Shown: positions 7,537 to 15,839, counted from the stretch's first letter. The stretch: 36,656 nt of DNA from JAAEUB01 sp964550345 (GCA_964550345.1 CAZJYZ010000031.1:1-36656); one strand, 5' to 3'. Notes: a model not told the origin generated them from the letters alone. A program made the numbers and translations.

Positions 7537-9183
7537 GTGGAAGCGGATTTTGTCATCATAGGGGCTGGCAGCGCAGGCTGCGCCATGGCGTTCCGGCTGG
7601 CTGAAGCCGGGCGTTCTGTGCTGATCATTGAGCATGGTGGGTCTGATATCGGCCCGTTTATTCAGATGCCCGCGGCCTTGTCATACCCAATGAACATGTC
7701 TCGCTATGACTGGGGGTATTCCAGCCAGCCTGAGCCACACCTGAACAATCGCCGCCTTGCATGCCCGCGTGGCAAAGTGATTGGCGGGTCAAGTTCGATC
7801 AACGGCATGGTTTATGTGCGAGGTCATGCGCGCGACTTTGATCATTGGGCCGAAAGCGGGGCCGATGGCTGGGCTTATGCCGATGTATTGCCCTATTTCA
7901 AACGCATGGAGTTCTGGCACGGCGGTCGTTCTTCCTGGCGTGGCACCGATGGCCCGCTGCATGTCACACGGGGCCCGCACCGCAATCCATTATACAAAGC
8001 CTTTGTCGAGGCGGGGCGGCAAGCGGGTTACCAGACAACGGATGACTATAACGGTGAAAAACAAGAGGGCTTTGGCCCAATGGAACAGACCGTTCACAGG
8101 GGTCGGCGCTGGTCAGCGGCGAATGCCTATCTGCGCCCGGCGCTGAAGCGCCCCAATTGTGATCTGGTGAAAGCTCTGGCGCGCCGGGTGGTCATCGAGG
8201 ATGGCCGCGCCGTGGGGGTTGAGGTTGAACGTGGTGGCGGCGTTGAGGTTATCCGCGCCGGGCGCGAGGTTATTTTGGCCGCCTCCTCGATCAATTCGCC
8301 CAAGCTCCTGATGTTGTCGGGTATAGGCCCTGCAGCCCACCTTTCTGAGCACGGCGTCAGCCTTGTCGCAGACCGTCCGGGTGTGGGGCAGAACCTTCAG
8401 GACCATCTGGAGCTGTATATCCAGTTCGCCTCGTCCCAACCGATAACACTGTACAGGCACTGGAACCTCGTTTCAAAAGCCATGATCGGAGCTCAGTGGC
8501 TGTTCACAAAGACCGGGCTCGGGGCATCGAACCAGTTTGAAAGCGCGGCTTTCATCCGCTCGCGCCCAGGTCTGGATTACCCGGATATCCAATATCATTT
8601 CCTGCCCATGGCTGTGCGTTATGACGGACGGGCAGCGGCCGAGGGGCATGGGTTTCAGGCCCATGTCGGGCCAATGCGTTCCCCTTCGCGTGGCGCGGTT
8701 ACACTTGCCAGCAGTGACCCGAAAGAAGCGCCCGAGATCCGCTTTAATTATATGTCCACCGAACAAGATTGGGCAGATTTTCGCGCTGCCATTCGCCTGA
8801 CCCGCGAGATCTTCGCCCAAGAAGTGTTCACACCTTTCGTGAAACATGAAATTCAGCCTGGTGAAGCAGCTCAAAGCGACGACGAGCTGGATGATATCAT
8901 CCGTGAGCACGCTGAAAGCGCCTTCCACCCCTGCGGAACTGCTCGGATGGGGAGCGCTGATGACCGCAATGCGGTGGTGGATCCAGAGTGCCGGGTGATC
9001 GGGGTTGAAAATCTGCGTCTTGCAGACAGTTCGGTCTTTCCACGCATCACCAATGGCAACCTGAATGCGCCGTCAATCATGGTTGGAGAAAAAGCTGCGG
9101 ATCATATCTTGGGCCGCAGTCCGCTTACCCCTTTGAACGACGCCCCTTGGGTGCACCCTGAATGGGAAAATACCCAACGCTAA
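7537..9183 (+). CDS. betA: Choline dehydrogenase
   Basis: A GMC-family FAD oxidoreductase oxidising choline to betaine aldehyde, 548 aa (E. coli BetA is about 556). The N-terminal FAD-binding motif GAGSAG is at 9-14, followed by an acidic strand end (IIEHGG). The GMC signature RGKVIGGSSSINGMVYVRG is at 78-96, and the active-site motif HPCGTARMG contains His464. It starts with GTG preceded by GAGGTG, 10 bases after the small Cys-rich gene, and ends the betI-betC-betA operon. BetA enzymes are usually membrane-associated and respiratory-chain linked. Other GMC alcohol dehydrogenases look similar, but the context strongly supports choline. Confidence 0.92.
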   Translation: MEADFVIIGAGSAGCAMAFRLAEAGRSVLIIEHGGSDIGPFIQMPAALSYPMNMSRYDWGYSSQPEPHLNNRRLACPRGKVIGGSSSINGMVYVRGHARDFDHWAESGADGWAYADVLPYFKRMEFWHGGRSSWRGTDGPLHVTRGPHRNPLYKAFVEAGRQAGYQTTDDYNGEKQEGFGPMEQTVHRGRRWSAANAYLRPALKRPNCDLVKALARRVVIEDGRAVGVEVERGGGVEVIRAGREVILAASSINSPKLLMLSGIGPAAHLSEHGVSLVADRPGVGQNLQDHLELYIQFASSQPITLYRHWNLVSKAMIGAQWLFTKTGLGASNQFESAAFIRSRPGLDYPDIQYHFLPMAVRYDGRAAAEGHGFQAHVGPMRSPSRGAVTLASSDPKEAPEIRFNYMSTEQDWADFRAAIRLTREIFAQEVFTPFVKHEIQPGEAAQSDDELDDIIREHAESAFHPCGTARMGSADDRNAVVDPECRVIGVENLRLADSSVFPRITNGNLNAPSIMVGEKAADHILGRSPLTPLNDAPWVHPEWENTQR

Positions 9184-9194
9184 GAAATGCGGAA

Positions 9195-9210
9195 TTTGAT
9201 CCCAATCAAA
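9195..9210 (+). promoter_or_regulatory. Perfect FNR/FnrL-type box
   Basis: TTTGATCCCAATCAAA contains an exact TTGAT-N4-ATCAA match to the FNR/FnrL consensus. Its centre is about 41 bases before a start point near 9244 that would fit a class II activated promoter, with a weak -10 (TAGCTT, 9232-9237). The DUF465 gene begins at 9271. This predicts induction at low oxygen. A CRP-family paralogue such as DnrD is an alternative binder. Confidence 0.6.
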
Positions 9211-9270
9211 GCGCATGGCTGCTTGAATGCCTAGCTTTGGCCGAACACAAAAAATAATGGAGGAACGCGC

Positions 9271-9510
9271 ATGTCTGATATTCCACATGAGTTGCATGGA
9301 AGTTTTCCAGAATATGCCGGAAAAATGGATGAGCTCAGGGCATCTGACCCCGAATTCGCCAAGCTTTTCGATGAATATGACGAAATTAACGAAAAAGTGC
9401 ACAAGGCCGGGACTTTCGAAAAGCCCACCGGACATTTCCGGGAAGAAGAGCTGAAAAAACGTCGAATCGCCCTGCGGGATGAAATTTTCCGGATTCTGTC
9501 AGCAGACTAA
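9271..9510 (+). CDS. YdcH/DUF465 family small protein
   Basis: A 79-aa, highly charged, helical protein with the DUF465 features: HELHGSFPEY at the N-terminus, DPEFAKLFDEYDEIN in the middle and EEELKKRRIALRDEIFRIL at the end. A GGAGG site precedes the start by 8 bases. The family has no assigned biochemical function. It is separated from betA by 87 bases and has its own likely promoter with an FNR-type box, so it is probably not part of the bet operon. The next gene is convergent. Confidence 0.85.
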   Translation: MSDIPHELHGSFPEYAGKMDELRASDPEFAKLFDEYDEINEKVHKAGTFEKPTGHFREEELKKRRIALRDEIFRILSAD

Positions 9511-9540
9511 ACTGCCTCAGCTACGGCATCTTTATAATCG

Positions 9541-9563
9541 GGACGGGCTCGGGTTGCTCGTCC
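9541..9563. terminator. Weak hairpin between convergent genes
   Basis: GGACGGGC and GCTCGTCC can pair over 8 positions (one G-T) around a 7-base loop between the DUF465 gene and the convergent hydrolase gene. There is no clear U-run, so termination on either strand is only a suggestion. Confidence 0.3.
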
Positions 9564-9627
9564 TGATAGCGCGAATGTGGTTTTGGCTGGGCTGTCCGGC
9601 CGAAACTCAATTTTTGAATGACCATGT

Positions 9628-10440
9628 TTATGAACTGTCAGGCTCCTGAAACCGTTCAAGAAACTGGAACAACACATTCTGTGCCTCGGCCTGCCAGACG
9701 TTGTTGTGCCCTGCGCCCGGTACCAGAAAGAGCTTTTTGTCCGAGGCCTTAGCAAGATCAAATAGTGTCTGACCCATTTCGGCCGGAATTATCCGGTCCG
9801 CAGCTCCGTGCAGGATAAGCAGCGGTACATCCTGCTGCGCGATCCATTCGCGGCTGACCCATGGGTCGCCCAACCAGTGCAGGTATGGGCCAAGACGGGG
9901 GTAGATGCGCCGCCCAAGATCAAGCACCGAGGTAAAGGGTGCCTCAAGAACGATGGCGGCGGGCGGGTTATCGCCGCTGGCCTCACTGGCTGCCAATTGT
10001 AAAACAACGCCGGTGCCCAGACTCTCACCGTACAAAATAACGGGCCCTGGCCCCACCATGCCATTCATATGTGCGAAAATCGTTTCGGCATGGCGTTGGA
10101 TGGCGTCCGAGGATTGTTGCCCGTCACTGCCGGAAGAACCGGGATAGGCCATCGCAACCACACCCAACCCACGATCCAGAAACGCGCTGAAGCGGTGCAC
10201 ACGATTTGCCAGATTACCCGCATTTCCATGGAAATAGAGAATAGTCGGACTACCGGGGCTGGGTGCGCCAACCCACAAAACCAGCCCATCTTTTTCGACC
10301 TCACGCAACCTGGGCTCGCCTGCATCCGTCGGGTCGACGCGTGTGGCGTCAAAATGAAACAGCAACATTTGTTCAGCATTGAGCGCAAGAAGGGCGGTCC
10401 CGGTCAGAATTGCAGCCAGAAAAACCGCCAGACGTAACAT
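9628..10440 (-). CDS. Membrane-anchored alpha/beta hydrolase (BEM46-like)
   Basis: A 270-aa serine hydrolase with an N-terminal signal anchor (MLRLAVFLAAILTGTALLAL), so it probably acts at the outer face of the inner membrane. The triad is visible: nucleophile Ser140 in YGESLGTG, Asp215 in HGAADRIIP and His245 in PGAGHNNVW. The oxyanion region is YFHGNAGNL. The fold matches YfhR/BEM46-type hydrolases, whose substrates are mostly unknown. The start overlaps the pccR stop as TGATG, implying cotranscription with the regulator; longer in-frame starts would lie inside pccR. Whether it hydrolyses an acyl ester linked to propionate metabolism cannot be said. Confidence 0.85.
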   Translation of the reverse strand: MLRLAVFLAAILTGTALLALNAEQMLLFHFDATRVDPTDAGEPRLREVEKDGLVLWVGAPSPGSPTILYFHGNAGNLANRVHRFSAFLDRGLGVVAMAYPGSSGSDGQQSSDAIQRHAETIFAHMNGMVGPGPVILYGESLGTGVVLQLAASEASGDNPPAAIVLEAPFTSVLDLGRRIYPRLGPYLHWLGDPWVSREWIAQQDVPLLILHGAADRIIPAEMGQTLFDLAKASDKKLFLVPGAGHNNVWQAEAQNVLFQFLERFQEPDSS

Positions 10441-11831
10441 CAGCCTTCGATCTCGTATGGCAGCACGCCGCGGGCATTCAAATCCACCGTGAGCTTGTGC
10501 TCCAGCGGAGGTACGCTGCGCTGATGGCAATCCTGCCGCTCGCAAATCCGGCAGGAAATGCCGATAGGTTCAAAGGCGCGGGCATCAGTGGTTTCCAGTC
10601 CGTCGGCATAAACCAGATCGGGCGCGTGTTTGACCTCACACCCCAATCCAATCGCATAACGGCGCACTGGTGCTTTGTAGGATCCGCCCGACTTGGACAC
10701 GTCGCGGGCAAGACACAGATAGCGCACCCCGTCCGGGGTCTGCGCCAGCTGACGTAAAAACCTGCCCGGCATTTCAAAGGCCTGATGCACGTTCCATAAA
10801 GGGCAAGCACCGCCAAAGCGGGCAAATTGCAGGCGGGTTGCCGAGTGGCGTTTGGTGATAGTGCCAGCCTGATCGACGCGTACAAAAAAGAACGGAATGC
10901 CCTTGGCGCCGGGGCGCTGCAAGGTGGATAAGCGATGCGCCACCTGCTCTACAGATGCCCCAAAAATATCAGACAGCCGTTCCAGATCATGACGGGTTTC
11001 AAAAGCAGCTTGTTGAAATTTTTTGTAGGGCATCAGGGCTGCCCCGGCAAAATAGTTGGCCAATCCAATTTTCGCTATGGCGCGGGCCTCTTGTGAGTGG
11101 AATCTGGCAAGATCCAGAGTTGCTTCAAAAAGTTGATTTTGTGTCAGTAAGGCAATTTGGTGCAGTAGCTGGAAGCGTTGGGTGGATCGCGGCGTCAAGC
11201 TGGAAAGCATCACTTTTCGAACCTTGGGGTCATAGCCACGAAATGCCGGTATTTCCGCGTATTCAACCGTGATCTTCATGCTCTTCAAGTGAGCAATCGC
11301 GGCGTTCTCTGGATCACTCCCATGCGAAAAGCGTTCGGCTGCATGATCAATGGCATCAATATAGTTATCGCAATAGTGAAAGAAGTCCCGGACCTCTTCC
11401 CATGGGCTTTGTTGCAGTCCGGCGCCGTCCCTCCCCAGCGCTTCGTCCAGCGAAGCAAGGCGTTCATGGGTCTGACGATAGGCCTTATGCAGCTCCAGAA
11501 AGGCGCGTGTCAATATCGGTGCATTCGATGCGATGAGACGCAAATCAGCGACAGGCGGTGTAACCTCGGCAAAGACCGGGTCGGCCAGCGCCTCGCGCAT
11601 ATCGGTTACCAGCCGGGCCGTATCGCCGGTCGAAAGCTGCGCGACGTCATAGCCAAACTCCTGTGCTAAAGCCAATACCACACCGGTTGAAACCGGGCGG
11701 TTGTTGTTTTCCATCTGGTTCAGGTAGGGCAGAGACACGCCAAGCTTTTCAGCAAAGGCTTTTTGCGTCAGTTCCAGTCCGGTGCGCACCTCGCGCAGTT
11801 TCGCGCCGGCATAGAGTTTTTGTGTGGCCAT
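10440..11831 (-). CDS. pccR: Short-chain acyl-CoA responsive regulator, ScfR/PccR type
   Basis: An XRE-family regulator of 463 aa from the chosen ATG (an in-frame ATG 45 bases upstream overlaps the operator and is less likely). The N-terminal HTH is AKLREVRTGLELTQKAFAEKL through PYLNQMENNNRPVS. An IrrE/ImmA-like middle region carries HQIAL where peptidases have HExxH, so it is probably not catalytic. The C-terminus has the DUF2083-type cysteine cluster CRICERQDC. PccR of Rhodobacter sphaeroides activates pccB on propionate or acetate via TTTGCAAA motifs (literature). Matching motifs lie upstream of this gene and of pccB, with one exporter gene between, supporting orthology and autoregulation. 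Confidence 0.88.
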   Translation of the reverse strand: MATQKLYAGAKLREVRTGLELTQKAFAEKLGVSLPYLNQMENNNRPVSTGVVLALAQEFGYDVAQLSTGDTARLVTDMREALADPVFAEVTPPVADLRLIASNAPILTRAFLELHKAYRQTHERLASLDEALGRDGAGLQQSPWEEVRDFFHYCDNYIDAIDHAAERFSHGSDPENAAIAHLKSMKITVEYAEIPAFRGYDPKVRKVMLSSLTPRSTQRFQLLHQIALLTQNQLFEATLDLARFHSQEARAIAKIGLANYFAGAALMPYKKFQQAAFETRHDLERLSDIFGASVEQVAHRLSTLQRPGAKGIPFFFVRVDQAGTITKRHSATRLQFARFGGACPLWNVHQAFEMPGRFLRQLAQTPDGVRYLCLARDVSKSGGSYKAPVRRYAIGLGCEVKHAPDLVYADGLETTDARAFEPIGISCRICERQDCHQRSVPPLEHKLTVDLNARGVLPYEIEG

Positions 11832-11850
11832 CGAGTTTCCCGGTAGGTGA

Positions 11851-11888
11851 TTTGCAGATTTGCTAAGGATCGCCATAGCATTTGCAAA
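11851..11888 (-). promoter_or_regulatory. Candidate PccR operator upstream of pccR
   Basis: Read on the minus strand this segment holds TTTGCAAA (11881-11888), then TTAGCAAATCTGCAAA (11851-11866). The 15-mer TTAGCAAATCTGCAA differs by one base from the one upstream of pccB. It begins 20 bases before the pccR start codon, so autoregulation is likely. Confidence 0.65.
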
Positions 11889-11904
11889 CCAACAGGGGCA
11901 ACTT

Positions 11905-13152
11905 TTATGTGAAGGAAGCGTCCCGGCGGATCACCCACCAAATCCCTGCAATCGAAAGCAGGGAGCATGTCAGCATAAGCCAGAGCACCGGCGCAGCACC
12001 GGTTTCTTCTTTCAGCAACGTGCCTGCAAAGCCGGAAATCGCCGCGCCGCCTCCGATTATCATTGCCCCGCCCAGCCCGGCGGCACTGCCAGCAAGAGAG
12101 GGGCGCACGCTCAGCATCCCGGCATTTGCATTCGGCATCACCAACCCGTTGCCCAGCCCGACAATTGTCATGAAGCCAAAGAAAACGACGGCAGATCCAT
12201 GCCCGGTAAATGTAAGCAACAGGGACAGGGCTAAACCTATGGAAGGCACAATAGTCCCTATCAAAATCATCCGGTTGATCCCCACGCGCATTGAGTAGCG
12301 GCCTGAAAAGAAATTACCTACCAGATAGCCAAGGGCAGCGGTGCCAAAGAATAACCCCAGCGCCGTATCCGACAGATGAAATATCTCACTGCCAATAAAG
12401 GGTGCCCCGCCGAGGTAGGCGAAAAACGAGCCTGCGGCAAAAGCAGCGGACATGCAGTAGCCCCAAAACCGGTGTGATTTCAGCAGTTTTGGGTATTCGG
12501 CCAGTTGGGCCCTGAAGCCTCCATCATTCTTGGTAAAGGTTTCCCCCATATCGAGCCAAGTGAGGGCAAAAACCACAAGTCCCATGCCTAATAAGAGAAC
12601 GAAATTCGCTTGCCAGCCAAATACCTCTCCGAGGGCGCCACCCAGGGCCGGACCAATCATGGGAACCAGTGACATCCCCATAGTGACATAGCCAATCATC
12701 GACGCGGCCTGCGCCGCTGGCACCATGTCGCGCACGGCTGCGCGGGACAAAACAAGACCGGAAACGATGATTGCCTGCATCATCCGGAATGTCAGGAAAA
12801 CCAATATGTTCGTTGATAAGAGGCAGCCGATCGTGGCGACCACAAAGAGGGCGATTGCCCATAACATAACCGGTCTGCGCCCGTAGCGGTCTGAGATCGG
12901 GCCGATGACGATCTGGACCAGCGCACTTACCCCAAGATAGAGCGCGACGGATAGCTGCATGAGGCGGTAATCCGTCTCAAAATACGCCGTCATCTTGGGC
13001 AGGGTCGGTAAAAACACGTTCATCGACAAAGCACCGATGCCCGCAAGCACAATCAGGGTTGAAATGTGCGGTGCGGTTGTGGGGGACAAATAGCGTGTTT
13101 TTAGGGGGTCGCTCATACCGCAGCGATACGTGGTAAGTGCCGGCTTGTCCAT
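11905..13152 (-). CDS. MFS exporter, Bcr/CflA family
   Basis: A 415-aa major facilitator of the drug:H+ antiporter-1 (12 TM) type, with hydrophobic segments throughout. It has the TM2-TM3 motif GPISDRYGRRPVM and the family-typical N-terminus with LPTLPKMTAYF. Bcr/CflA members export bicyclomycin, sulfonamides, chloramphenicol or metabolites; the substrate here is unknown. The ATG at 13152 has an AGG about 11 bases upstream; an internal ATG at 13116 lacks any site and a TTG at 13161 is possible. It lies between pccR and pccB with candidate PccR operators on both sides, so control by PccR and export of an organic acid are possible but unproven. Confidence 0.85.
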   Translation of the reverse strand: MDKPALTTYRCGMSDPLKTRYLSPTTAPHISTLIVLAGIGALSMNVFLPTLPKMTAYFETDYRLMQLSVALYLGVSALVQIVIGPISDRYGRRPVMLWAIALFVVATIGCLLSTNILVFLTFRMMQAIIVSGLVLSRAAVRDMVPAAQAASMIGYVTMGMSLVPMIGPALGGALGEVFGWQANFVLLLGMGLVVFALTWLDMGETFTKNDGGFRAQLAEYPKLLKSHRFWGYCMSAAFAAGSFFAYLGGAPFIGSEIFHLSDTALGLFFGTAALGYLVGNFFSGRYSMRVGINRMILIGTIVPSIGLALSLLLTFTGHGSAVVFFGFMTIVGLGNGLVMPNANAGMLSVRPSLAGSAAGLGGAMIIGGGAAISGFAGTLLKEETGAAPVLWLMLTCSLLSIAGIWWVIRRDASFT

Positions 13153-13196
13153 GTTAAACAAAACCTGTCAAAATGTAGGGCAATCGCGAAGTGTGG

Positions 13197-13244
13197 TTAG
13201 CAAATTTGCAATTAGCCAGATACTTGTTGCGGTGAGTTTGCAAA
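13197..13244 (+). promoter_or_regulatory. Candidate PccR operator region upstream of pccB
   Basis: TTAGCAAATTTGCAAT (13197-13212, with the perfect 10-base palindrome GCAAATTTGC) is followed 24 bases later by a perfect TTTGCAAA (13237-13244). Spacing differs from the TTTGCAAA-N4-TTTGCAAA arrangement described for R. sphaeroides, but the octamers match. The region also precedes the divergent exporter gene. A possible -10 (TATTTA, 13252-13257) lies just downstream. Confidence 0.68.
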
Positions 13245-13313
13245 TACGCGGTATTTAGCTTTTCCGTTACCCGCCAAATCTGTAACCTGAATTGAAACCA
13301 ATGGGGTCGTCAG

Positions 13314-14846
13314 ATGAAAGAAATTCTTCAAGAGCTTGAAAGCCGTCGCGAGGCCGCGCGCATGGGTGGTGGGCAGCGCCGGATTGATGCACAGCACAGC
13401 AAGGGCAAGCTGACCGCGCGCGAACGCATCGAACTGTTGCTGGACGAGGGCAGTTTTGAGGAGTTCGACATGTTTGTCGCCCATCGCTGCACTGATTTTG
13501 GCATGGAGAAGGATCGCCCTGCAGGGGACGGGGTTGTGACCGGCTGGGGTACGATCAACGGGCGTATGGTCTATGTCTTTAGTCAGGATTTCACCGTATT
13601 TGGTGGGTCCTTATCAGAAACGCATGCACAAAAAATTTGCAAAATCATGGACATGGCCATGCAGAATGGCGCTCCGGTCATTGGTATCAACGATTCTGGC
13701 GGTGCCCGTATTCAGGAGGGCGTTGCCTCGCTTGCCGGGTACGCCGAGGTTTTTCAGCGCAATATTATGGCGTCGGGCGTGGTGCCGCAGATCAGTGTAA
13801 TCATGGGGCCATGTGCGGGCGGTGCAGTGTATTCACCAGCCATGACCGATTTCATTTTCATGGTGAAAGACAGCTCCTACATGTTCGTCACCGGCCCAGA
13901 TGTGGTGAAAACCGTGACAAATGAGGTGGTGAGCGCGGAGGAGCTTGGTGGCGCTTCAACCCATACGAAAAAGTCTTCGGTTGCGGATGCAGCCTTTGAA
14001 AACGATGTCGAAACCCTGAGCGAAGTGCGGCGGTTGGTAGATTTCCTGCCCCTTAACAACCGATCAAAAGTGCCTGTACGGCCATTTTTTGATGACCCCG
14101 GCAGGCTGGATAACAGCCTTGATACTTTGGTACCGGCTAACCCGAACACGCCCTATGATATGCACGAGCTTATCGCGAAGCTGGCGGACGAGGGTGATTT
14201 TTACGAAATTCAGGCTGAATTTGCCAAGAATATCGTTACCGGCTTCATCCGGCTTGAAGGCTCGACAGTTGGCGTGGTTGCAAACCAGCCCATGGTGCTG
14301 GCCGGCTGTCTGGATATAGATAGTTCCCGCAAGGCTGCGCGGTTCGTGCGGTTCTGTGATGCCTTTGAAATTCCGATCCTGACGTTGGTGGACGTTCCGG
14401 GGTTTTTGCCCGGAACTGCACAGGAATATGGTGGCGTCATCAAGCATGGTGCTAAGTTGTTGTTCGCATATGGCGAGGCGACGGTGCCGAAGGTAACGGT
14501 CATCACCCGCAAAGCCTATGGGGGTGCCTATGACGTGATGGCGTCAAAGCATCTGCGTGGTGATTTCAATTACGCCTGGCCCAGTGCCGAGATCGCTGTA
14601 ATGGGGGCCAAAGGCGCCACGGAAATTCTGTATCGCAGCGAATTGGGGGATGCTGACAAAATTGCTGCCCGTACTGCTGATTATGAGGACCGTTTTGCCA
14701 ATCCCTTTGTTGCGGCCGAACGTGGATTTATTGATGAGGTTATAGCGCCGCATTCCACGCGTAAGCGCGTATGCCGTGCATTTGCTTCGTTGCGCGGGAA
14801 AGAGCTTAAAAACCCGTGGAAAAAACACGACAATATACCACTTTGA
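13314..14846 (+). CDS. pccB: Propionyl-CoA carboxylase, beta (carboxyltransferase) chain
   Basis: 510 aa, the usual length for PccB. It transfers carboxyl from biotin to propionyl-CoA, giving methylmalonyl-CoA, in the alpha6beta6 complex with PccA. Family features include HSKGKLTARERIELLLDEGSF near the N-terminus, the acyl-CoA oxyanion loop NDSGGARIQEGV in the first half, and GGAYDVMASKHLRGD with AEIAVMGAKGATEILYR in the second half. The start is preceded by a weak ATGGGG purine stretch. It is the first gene of the rightward pcc cluster and lies 70 bases after the candidate PccR site. Confidence 0.96.
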   Translation: MKEILQELESRREAARMGGGQRRIDAQHSKGKLTARERIELLLDEGSFEEFDMFVAHRCTDFGMEKDRPAGDGVVTGWGTINGRMVYVFSQDFTVFGGSLSETHAQKICKIMDMAMQNGAPVIGINDSGGARIQEGVASLAGYAEVFQRNIMASGVVPQISVIMGPCAGGAVYSPAMTDFIFMVKDSSYMFVTGPDVVKTVTNEVVSAEELGGASTHTKKSSVADAAFENDVETLSEVRRLVDFLPLNNRSKVPVRPFFDDPGRLDNSLDTLVPANPNTPYDMHELIAKLADEGDFYEIQAEFAKNIVTGFIRLEGSTVGVVANQPMVLAGCLDIDSSRKAARFVRFCDAFEIPILTLVDVPGFLPGTAQEYGGVIKHGAKLLFAYGEATVPKVTVITRKAYGGAYDVMASKHLRGDFNYAWPSAEIAVMGAKGATEILYRSELGDADKIAARTADYEDRFANPFVAAERGFIDEVIAPHSTRKRVCRAFASLRGKELKNPWKKHDNIPL

Positions 14847-14854
14847 GGGGGCTT

Positions 14855-15283
14855 ATGCTGCGTTTTTCCGACATATCAACGGACAAGGCTGTGCTCAGGG
14901 GCGTCGGCTCGGTTGTTGTTCTGTGTTCGGCAATGGGTCTGGTGCATGCGCAGGATACCATCTCGGTGCCCTCTGGCCAGAAGGTGACGTTTCACGAGGA
15001 AATTGTTGATAGTGACGGTCAGGTTGTCCGTTTTCGCTTTGTCGCACCGGCAATTGCCAGGGACGGGGGTGAAATTGGCTTTGCTGAGGCCGAGCCGGAT
15101 ATCATTCACTTGTGCGAGCATTACGCGTTGCCCCGCCTGGCAGACATGATGCCCATTCCGGCACAGATCATTATCAGTCTCAGCGATCGTCCTGTCGAAT
15201 TTGGATATAGGGATTCGCAAGCCACCCAGTTTTTTGAGGCTTTCACGTCCGAAAACGGCCTGTGTGTCTGGGAGGGACTTTGA
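14855..15283 (+). CDS. Secreted protein, DUF6497-like
   Basis: A 142-aa protein with a signal peptide (hydrophobic VGSVVVLCSAMGL, likely cleavage after VHA before QDTIS). The start has a strong GAGGGGG site and lies 8 bases after the pccB stop; a longer start at 14816 would overlap pccB and destroy the signal peptide. The mature part contains two cysteines (CEHYALP and GLCVWEG), which could form a disulfide in the periplasm. I believe this matches a Rhodobacterales family (DUF6497) commonly placed after pccB; no function is known. The conserved position suggests cotranscription rather than a demonstrated role in propionate use. Confidence 0.75.
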   Translation: MLRFSDISTDKAVLRGVGSVVVLCSAMGLVHAQDTISVPSGQKVTFHEEIVDSDGQVVRFRFVAPAIARDGGEIGFAEAEPDIIHLCEHYALPRLADMMPIPAQIIISLSDRPVEFGYRDSQATQFFEAFTSENGLCVWEGL

Positions 15284-15373
15284 TGCAAAGGGTTGCCAGA
15301 TCAGAGGGTATTCCAAGCCCGGGTATTACTTTGCGCGAAGGCGGTCACAACGATTGTCGCCACGATAAACAGA

Positions 15374-15402
15374 TTGAAAAATTTCGGAATTTGAGGTACA
15401 AT
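15374..15402 (+). promoter_or_regulatory. Sigma-70-type promoter for the poly-Asp protein gene
   Basis: TTGAAA (15374-15379) and TACAAT (15397-15402) are 17 bases apart, close to consensus. A start near 15409 would give a 32-base leader with a TAGGAGG ribosome site (15426-15432) before the ATG at 15441. The downstream gene is therefore probably expressed independently of pccB. Confidence 0.6.
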
Positions 15403-15440
15403 GCCCCTATAGTTTCTAGGCAATATAGGAGGTTAATACC

Positions 15441-15839
15441 ATGCGAGTTTTACTTGTTCTTGCTGTTGGCGCGCTGGGCTTTGCTGCGGCTTGTACGTCC
15501 GAAAGAACCCCAATTTATGCTGAACCAACTTTCAATAAACTGGGTGAAATGGAGTGCACTCCGGATCCGAGATATCCTGTGCCACGAGATCCGCAATCCC
15601 TTACCCACGCATTGGATATTCTGGGGTATGACGACGAGGTTGTCTATCTACCGCCATGTTGTCCGGAAGGGTATTATCTGGAGCTGCAAACTGTTCCAGG
15701 CACACCGCTTACGCACGTGCCGCCTGAAGAACTCGTCTGCGTCCCAATCCCGGACGATGATGACGACGACGATGATGATGATGACAGGCCATGGCCTAAC
15801 CGCCCCGTCACAGGCGGGCCTACTGTTATTAACGGGTAG
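15441..15839 (+). CDS. Small exported (lipo)protein with an 11-Asp tract
   Basis: A 132-aa protein of unknown function. The N-terminus (MRVLLVLAVGALGFAAAC) is a signal peptide ending at Cys18. The lipobox has Ala at -3, so lipidation is likely but not certain. The mature part has further cysteines, including a CC pair in YLPPCCPEGYY and one in ELVCVPIP, and then eleven consecutive aspartates followed by a basic/Pro-rich end (RPWPNRPVTGG). The Asp tract is written with mixed GAT and GAC codons. Such a tract could bind divalent cations at the cell surface, but this is inference. It has a good ribosome site and its own promoter. Confidence 0.75.
   Translation: MRVLLVLAVGALGFAAACTSERTPIYAEPTFNKLGEMECTPDPRYPVPRDPQSLTHALDILGYDDEVVYLPPCCPEGYYLELQTVPGTPLTHVPPEELVCVPIPDDDDDDDDDDDRPWPNRPVTGGPTVING

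Noticed and set aside
13636..13643. TTTGCAAA inside pccB
   Set aside because: It is within coding sequence about 320 bases from the start, encodes ordinary residues and lacks a second half-site, so chance is likely.
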